Source: Henricia sp. BOLD:AAB3569 (taxonomy: Eukaryota; Echinodermata; Asteroidea; Spinulosida; Echinasteridae). Taken from it: DNA of 64,000 nucleotides. The first letter of the stretch is position 1. The number at the start of each line of letters is the position of its first letter. The stretch covers positions 2,356,001-2,420,000 of the forward strand of contig JBBELK010000298.1 in the NCBI GenBank assembly GCA_037783545.1, in the 5' to 3' direction. Below, piece after piece: positions 59,853 to 64,000 of this stretch. The notes beneath the pieces were generated by a model. It searched no databases, had not been told where the DNA came from, and saw only the letters and a program-made list of their open reading frames with translations. The translations under genes and the position numbers were made by a program.

Positions 59853-60036
59853 TAAAGGCCAATTTACACGATCATACTGATGTTCAAGGAAATGTTCTAT
59901 CGTGTAAACATTCATGAAAAATCTCTGGAGTAAACTGGGACTTAAGTGACCTTGAACAAGCGCGAACATCATCATACACGTACATTTGTTGAATGGAATT
60001 TTAGAACAAAAGTATGATCGTGTAAATTGGCCTTTA
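59853..60036. mobile_element. TIR element (184 bp)
   Basis: TAAAGGCCAATTTACACGAT is inverted as ATCGTGTAAATTGGCCTTTA. Confidence 0.75.
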
Positions 60037-60055
60037 CTGTCATTTTAAGTTCCAC

Positions 60056-60235
60056 AATTAGCCACAACATAATAGTGAATCATGGCCTTGCCTCAAGACT
60101 GAGATGTGTTGTCCCCTATACTTATTTGCACGCCCCGCCATTTGTGCCTCACTTACGCCGAAAGAGACCTCAAATCTCAGTCTTGGGGCAAGACTATGAT
60201 TCACAGAGATTTTTTACATTGTGGCCAATCGTGGC
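60056..60235. mobile_element. fold-back element
   Basis: GTGAATCATGGCCTTGCCTC and AAGACTGAGAT pair with ATCTCAGTCTTGGGGCAAGA and TATGATTCAC; outer GCCACAA/TTGTGGC. Confidence 0.6.
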
Positions 60236-60310
60236 ACTAAATTGTGACAGTGTGAACTCGGTAATAAATGTTAGGCAAAAATTTGAAAAGCTTTAGTGTG
60301 ACTTCAGTTA

Positions 60311-60426
60311 TCAGTGTACCGTAACTAGGTTAAATAAGCATCTGCTGGTAATCGGAAACGTCTATTGCTTGAGCACAGGGAAACAGTTCACTACTAGTTT
60401 TAATATTGATCTAGTAACCTTGACAA
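60311..60426. mobile_element. decayed relative of 5940-6185
   Basis: Shares CAGGGAAACAGTTCACT and ends in CTAGTAACCTTGACAAC; the left end is decayed. No TTAA insert. Confidence 0.45.
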
Positions 60427-60569
60427 CACACAAAGGGGGTCGTTTTCACCTTAGTTCTCGAAACTTGGTTGGATTTTATTGTGAAACTTAAAATTTGCAG
60501 TCTGTAAGCTGTTTAAGTGTCTTACACCTAAACAGCGACATACAGTACATTAGGTGTGTGGCGTCATTG

Positions 60570-60645
60570 GCAGCAGACAGCCAGAGACACCGGGTAATTC
60601 TCTTATTACTCTTCACGAAAGAGTACTCTGAGCTCTTTGAAATTT
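60570..60645 (-). repeat. SINE fragment, reversed
   Basis: CAGCCAGAGACACCGGGTAA and CTTCACGAAAGAGTACTCTG match the reversed SINE body. Confidence 0.6.
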
Positions 60646-61550
60646 ATGCTCAGGAATTTTTCTGTAGCGAAAGTATGTTGTGGTAATAAACATTCCAAAA
60701 AGAAGCATTTTGATATGTTTAAAATACAGTGTTTATGTATCGTGCAACTAGGGCTGTTGCTTTCATTTGAAGAAATTGTTAAATTTTGAATTGTGGCTAA
60801 TGTTTCACTCAGAATGCAGTGTAAATTACAATGGGGAATTCTGATATGCCAGAAAAGTGACTTGGCGTTTTGTGAGAATATAAGGACCGTTCCTTGCAGA
60901 AGTTAGTCAGTTCCCAAATGGCAAACATGTTTGTGTGTGTTTACGTTCTGTTTTTAAATCAACTAATACTTTAAATAGCTCGTTTAGTCTTGGTTGAGAT
61001 TTACTTGGTCAGACTGGGTCTGATTGTGAATTTCTGAAAAATCCTCATTTGAGTTGAATTTTTTTTTTAAGTTGAATTCAGAAATTTGATGAAATTGTGT
61101 TTGGTGTGGCAGTTTCCATTTATAAATTAGTCAGGAAGTACAGTATTATCTCACTTGGTTTGTTGACTCATTGTGAATAATTAATCAAATTAACCGCGTG
61201 TTGTATTAACTGCTCTACGAAAGTAGATACTACAGGTGGTTTCCTGTTGATCATGTGACTCACAACAATCGTGTCACATGACATGACATGGCATTGCTGT
61301 GTGGTTTCTTATATCCTGTTTCAAGATGTGTGTAGATTACAGGATTGGAAAACTGCTACAAACGGCGTTATCTCCTTGTTTGATTGAGGATGTGTATGAT
61401 AAACACCTACCTGTGTATAAGTCAGCTCAGTACCTCATCTAGAATACAATAAAAAAATATGTGCCCATGCATTCAAGAAATTGTGCGAAGCCACCGTCCT
61501 TTAGACTGGTTCCGTGGTTATACTGCATGGACAACGGAGCCACGGTAGTG

Positions 61551-61585
61551 GGGGGTAGGGGTGGGGGGGGGGGGGGGGGGGGGGT
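61551..61585 (+). repeat. G-rich tract
   Basis: Nearly uninterrupted G run after GGTAGGGGT. Confidence 0.8.
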
Positions 61586-61662
61586 GTCTAGTTTCATTTA
61601 GATAAAGGTGGCTGGTGCCCTTGTAAAAATGTGCATGTGGCCACTGAATTACGTTATATAAT

Positions 61663-62040
61663 TCAGACATTGCACCTGGAAGCAACTCAACTGATCAGTA
61701 ACTATCGATGTGTGCGTAGTGCGCTCATCGACAGCAGCAACAGGGAGCATCCAGCCATGTCTACATTTCCAGAACGCGCACATTGACACGGCAACTCGGT
61801 AAAGCCTAGAGTACATTGACCTCGCAACTGGAAGCAACTGTTGCTTGCAGTTGCAGTAGATGTGCGCGCACGTGATCAGATGCACACGAGCAACTGACAG
61901 CAACTAGTTGCAAGTACGTGTACATTGACGCAACTGACCACAACTGGGTAAAACTAGTTGCCAGGAAGTAGCACATGAGCAACTCGTGGCAACTGGGATT
62001 TTTCAAGTTGCCAGTAGTTGCAAGTGCGCTTACATTAACT
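61663..62040. mobile_element. rearranged relative of 16432-16947
   Basis: 61663-61797 matches the left part of that element. 61800-62040 starts again with AAGCCTAGAGTACATTGACC and matches its middle, so two pieces are joined. Confidence 0.55.
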
Positions 62041-62640
62041 CACCCTTAACCAAAAGCCAGATCCATCCCTGTTCCCTTCGTGAAGTCATTGAGTACTTCA
62101 AACACAAATATGTGAAAAACATGCTACTTATTCCGAAAGAAAAAACTTGCTACTAAAAATGAAAGATCCCTTAGAGACAAACTAAAGCTTGCGTCACAAG
62201 ACGGTGATCGAATATCACATCAGCATGTTGTTTGCCCGACCAGGAGCCCCATCACTCTAAATGCTATACCCCGCCAGAACCCCTACCCCGTCCCCCTTAT
62301 CCTAGCCAGCATGTTGCCGCCATTGGACATATTTACACACTCCTCAATGTTTGAAGTCTGGTAGCATGCTCTATATCCGTTCCACATCACTCTGTGCCCT
62401 GTCCTGGATGTCTGAAAAGTACCGGTCAACATGTATTGTGGTCTAATTAGCTACTTCCAGAGAGTTTCAGTACACAAAATTTGTAACGAGTTCATGATGA
62501 ACATTAATTGCACTTAGGGTTTAATTAGTGTGCACTATTTTTATTCCCCCAAAATAAGGGTGGGTCTTACTACAAAGTATGTAAAATGCAAATATCCAGT
62601 ATGTCGGTTTTAAAGAGTAGGTATATTAAAGTAGGTTTTT

Positions 62641-63445
62641 CATCCTGAGATCCCTGCTAAGTGCCGTTATAATCCCCTGAGGAAATCCACGCAAATCCGT
62701 TAAGTTAGGTGGCTGTTACATTATGCTGAAGAGAAATAATTTCTATACTTTCCAAAAATTGGATTGGGTTTTTGTTCTTCATGACTATTCCTTCCAGCGT
62801 TTGCCCTTAACATTTTTCCCAACTGGCCAACAGGGCTAGTTGGCTTAAGTCTTCACTGGCCCGTCGGCATTTCAAGTGGCCCGGTTAAAATTTTGGTTGT
62901 TCTTTTTACACACAGTCGACATTTGAGTGAATAAATTAGGAAAATTTGGTAGTCATAAGGTTCTCCCCAGTACAAGTTATATTTTAACTGGACAGCCAGA
63001 TCATTTGGGGAGGCTTTCCAACTGGGCCGAGATGATTTCAACTGTCATTTGGCCAACAGACCGGTGCTAATTCGAACGCTGCCTTCCTACTGAAATTTCC
63101 GGCGACGTTTTTATTTACTCTGCAGTTTTTAAAATTAATAACAGTATGCATGATGACAAATGTGAATTGAACAGATTCCCCTGTATGCTTTAAATAGCAG
63201 CCAATTGCCGACGCCGACACGGCCAGCGCTACCGAGTATTACACTGTACTGTGTAAACTTACATGTACAATCTGCATGCGTGTATTTGAACGCCCGCAAT
63301 GTACTGCCAAGCGTCCTGATTGGCCCAGAGCGGCGACAAGAATTCTGTCGCTGCTTCCACAGCGAAATGGGGCCAATTTCAACAGGGCCTTAGGACGCAC
63401 GGGTAGGGGAGTGCGTTAAAGAGGCACTGTTGCAAGAGGATGTGT
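62641..63445 (+). repeat. dispersed repeat G, interrupted copy
   Basis: Same landmarks as 12650-13245 in the same order, broken by the 287-bp element 62795-63081. Confidence 0.65.
62795..63081. mobile_element. hAT-like MITE, CAGCGTT ends (287 bp)
   Basis: CAGCGTTTGCCCTTAACATT to TTCGAACGCTG, flanked by CCTTC on both sides (62790-62794, 63082-63086). Its empty site is seen in the 12650-13245 copy. Relative at 34735-35045. Confidence 0.7.
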
Positions 63446-63568
63446 GTTGCATGGATGTGTGCCACACCAAATATTTTGCTTTGTTGCACACTCGGACCCA
63501 TGCAACACTGAGAGAAAAATTAGGTTAGTAGGGAAAGCCTGAGGGAGTATACCATTGTATGTGCCTCA

Positions 63569-63646
63569 CAGCTTAGCTGAGCTGAGTTGGTAGAGCATCT
63601 GTCTGGTGTGTCATAAGTCTCATGTTCAAATCCTGATGACCATATG
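63569..63646 (+). repeat. tRNA-like SINE head
   Basis: GAGTTGGTAGAGCATCTG (A box) and TGTTCAAATCCTGATG (B box) lie at tRNA spacing. It resembles the copy at 1841-1913. The stems are too mismatched for a working tRNA. Confidence 0.45.
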
Positions 63647-63872
63647 ATTTTTCTCTCATCCCAAGTTTGGTCATTTCCACAGTGATTGGGCACCATGCCG
63701 AATTTAAAGATAGTAATAAGTATACATGATTGGTAAACTGTTACAAATAGTTTTATCCCCCTGTGTGATTGAAGATATGCATGATTAAAACCAACCCGAG
63801 CAAAAACCAGCTCCGTTCTTCATCTAACTTTTGAGAAAACAGTAAAAAAAGGGTTTGCAGTCATTTCGCCCC

Positions 63873-63926
63873 AAAACCACTTTGCCCTGAACCATTTCGC
63901 CCTGAACCATTTCGCCCTGAACCACG
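63873..63926 (+). repeat. 15-bp tandem repeat, three units
   Basis: CCCTGAACCATTTCG repeated, then an inverted GAAGTGGTTTGGGGGCGAAG. It continues to the window edge and is probably part of a truncated element. Confidence 0.7.
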
Positions 63927-64000
63927 GCCTGTGCACGAAGTGGTTTGGGGGCGAAGTGGCATTTAGGCGATGTAGTGTTTGGACAAAGTAATTTAGGGCG

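Larger units (their letters stand above)
48736..64000 (+). other. downstream intron or intergenic region
   Basis: After exon 8 no further RIMBP exon was recognised. The region holds TIR elements, the tandem duplication 58811-59830 and SINE fragments. Stretches without a recognised feature include 49036-49817, 50490-53394, 55065-57340 apart from a SINE fragment at 56931-57110, and 60660-61550. Exon 8 ends in a good donor, so the gene must continue past it; the next exon may be beyond 64000. Confidence 0.5.

Overview
This window looks like nuclear DNA of an invertebrate animal. Protein-coding sequence comes as short exons with GT/AG splice sites, separated by AT-rich introns packed with transposon remnants; nothing bacterial or viral was seen. 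Very frequent TACATGTA words, tRNA-derived SINEs and many fold-back elements suggest a marine deuterostome, most likely an echinoderm. That placement is inference.

One gene is recognisable, on the + strand: the N-terminal part of a RIM-binding protein (RIMBP/TSPOAP1/RIMBP2 family), a presynaptic active-zone scaffold. Eight exons were found: 4559-4636, 5239-5367, 6368-7342, 8963-9136, 10593-10730, 12270-12524, 14265-14372 and 48619-48735. All join in phase 0. Their order matches the coiled-coil N-terminus of vertebrate TSPOAP1. The SH3 and fibronectin III exons of the family are not in the window and should lie beyond 64000. Exon 3 (325 codons) is a long acidic Ser/Thr-rich segment with no recognised domain.

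Layout: 1-4558 is 5' flank with several repeats. 4559-14372 holds exons 1-7. 14373-48618 is one 34-kb intron full of nested elements; it also holds a repeat-poor AT-rich block (about 20590-21350) and a CpG-containing, non-coding block ending in a good splice donor (about 21720-22306) that may be an internal promoter with a 5' UTR exon. 48736-64000 is downstream intron or intergenic DNA with more elements. It includes a tandem duplication (58811-59830) in which each copy carries a 10-codon first-exon candidate (ATG with upstream in-frame stops, then a phase-0 donor).

The repeats are mostly non-autonomous DNA transposons with terminal inverted repeats: several families bounded by TTAA (piggyBac- or Kolobok-like), 3-bp-target families (PIF/Harbinger-like), a Tc1/mariner-like element with Sleeping Beauty-like ends, hAT-like elements with 5-6 bp duplications, and many pure fold-backs. 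Several are nested, giving a relative order of insertion. No genuine tRNA, rRNA or CRISPR array was found.
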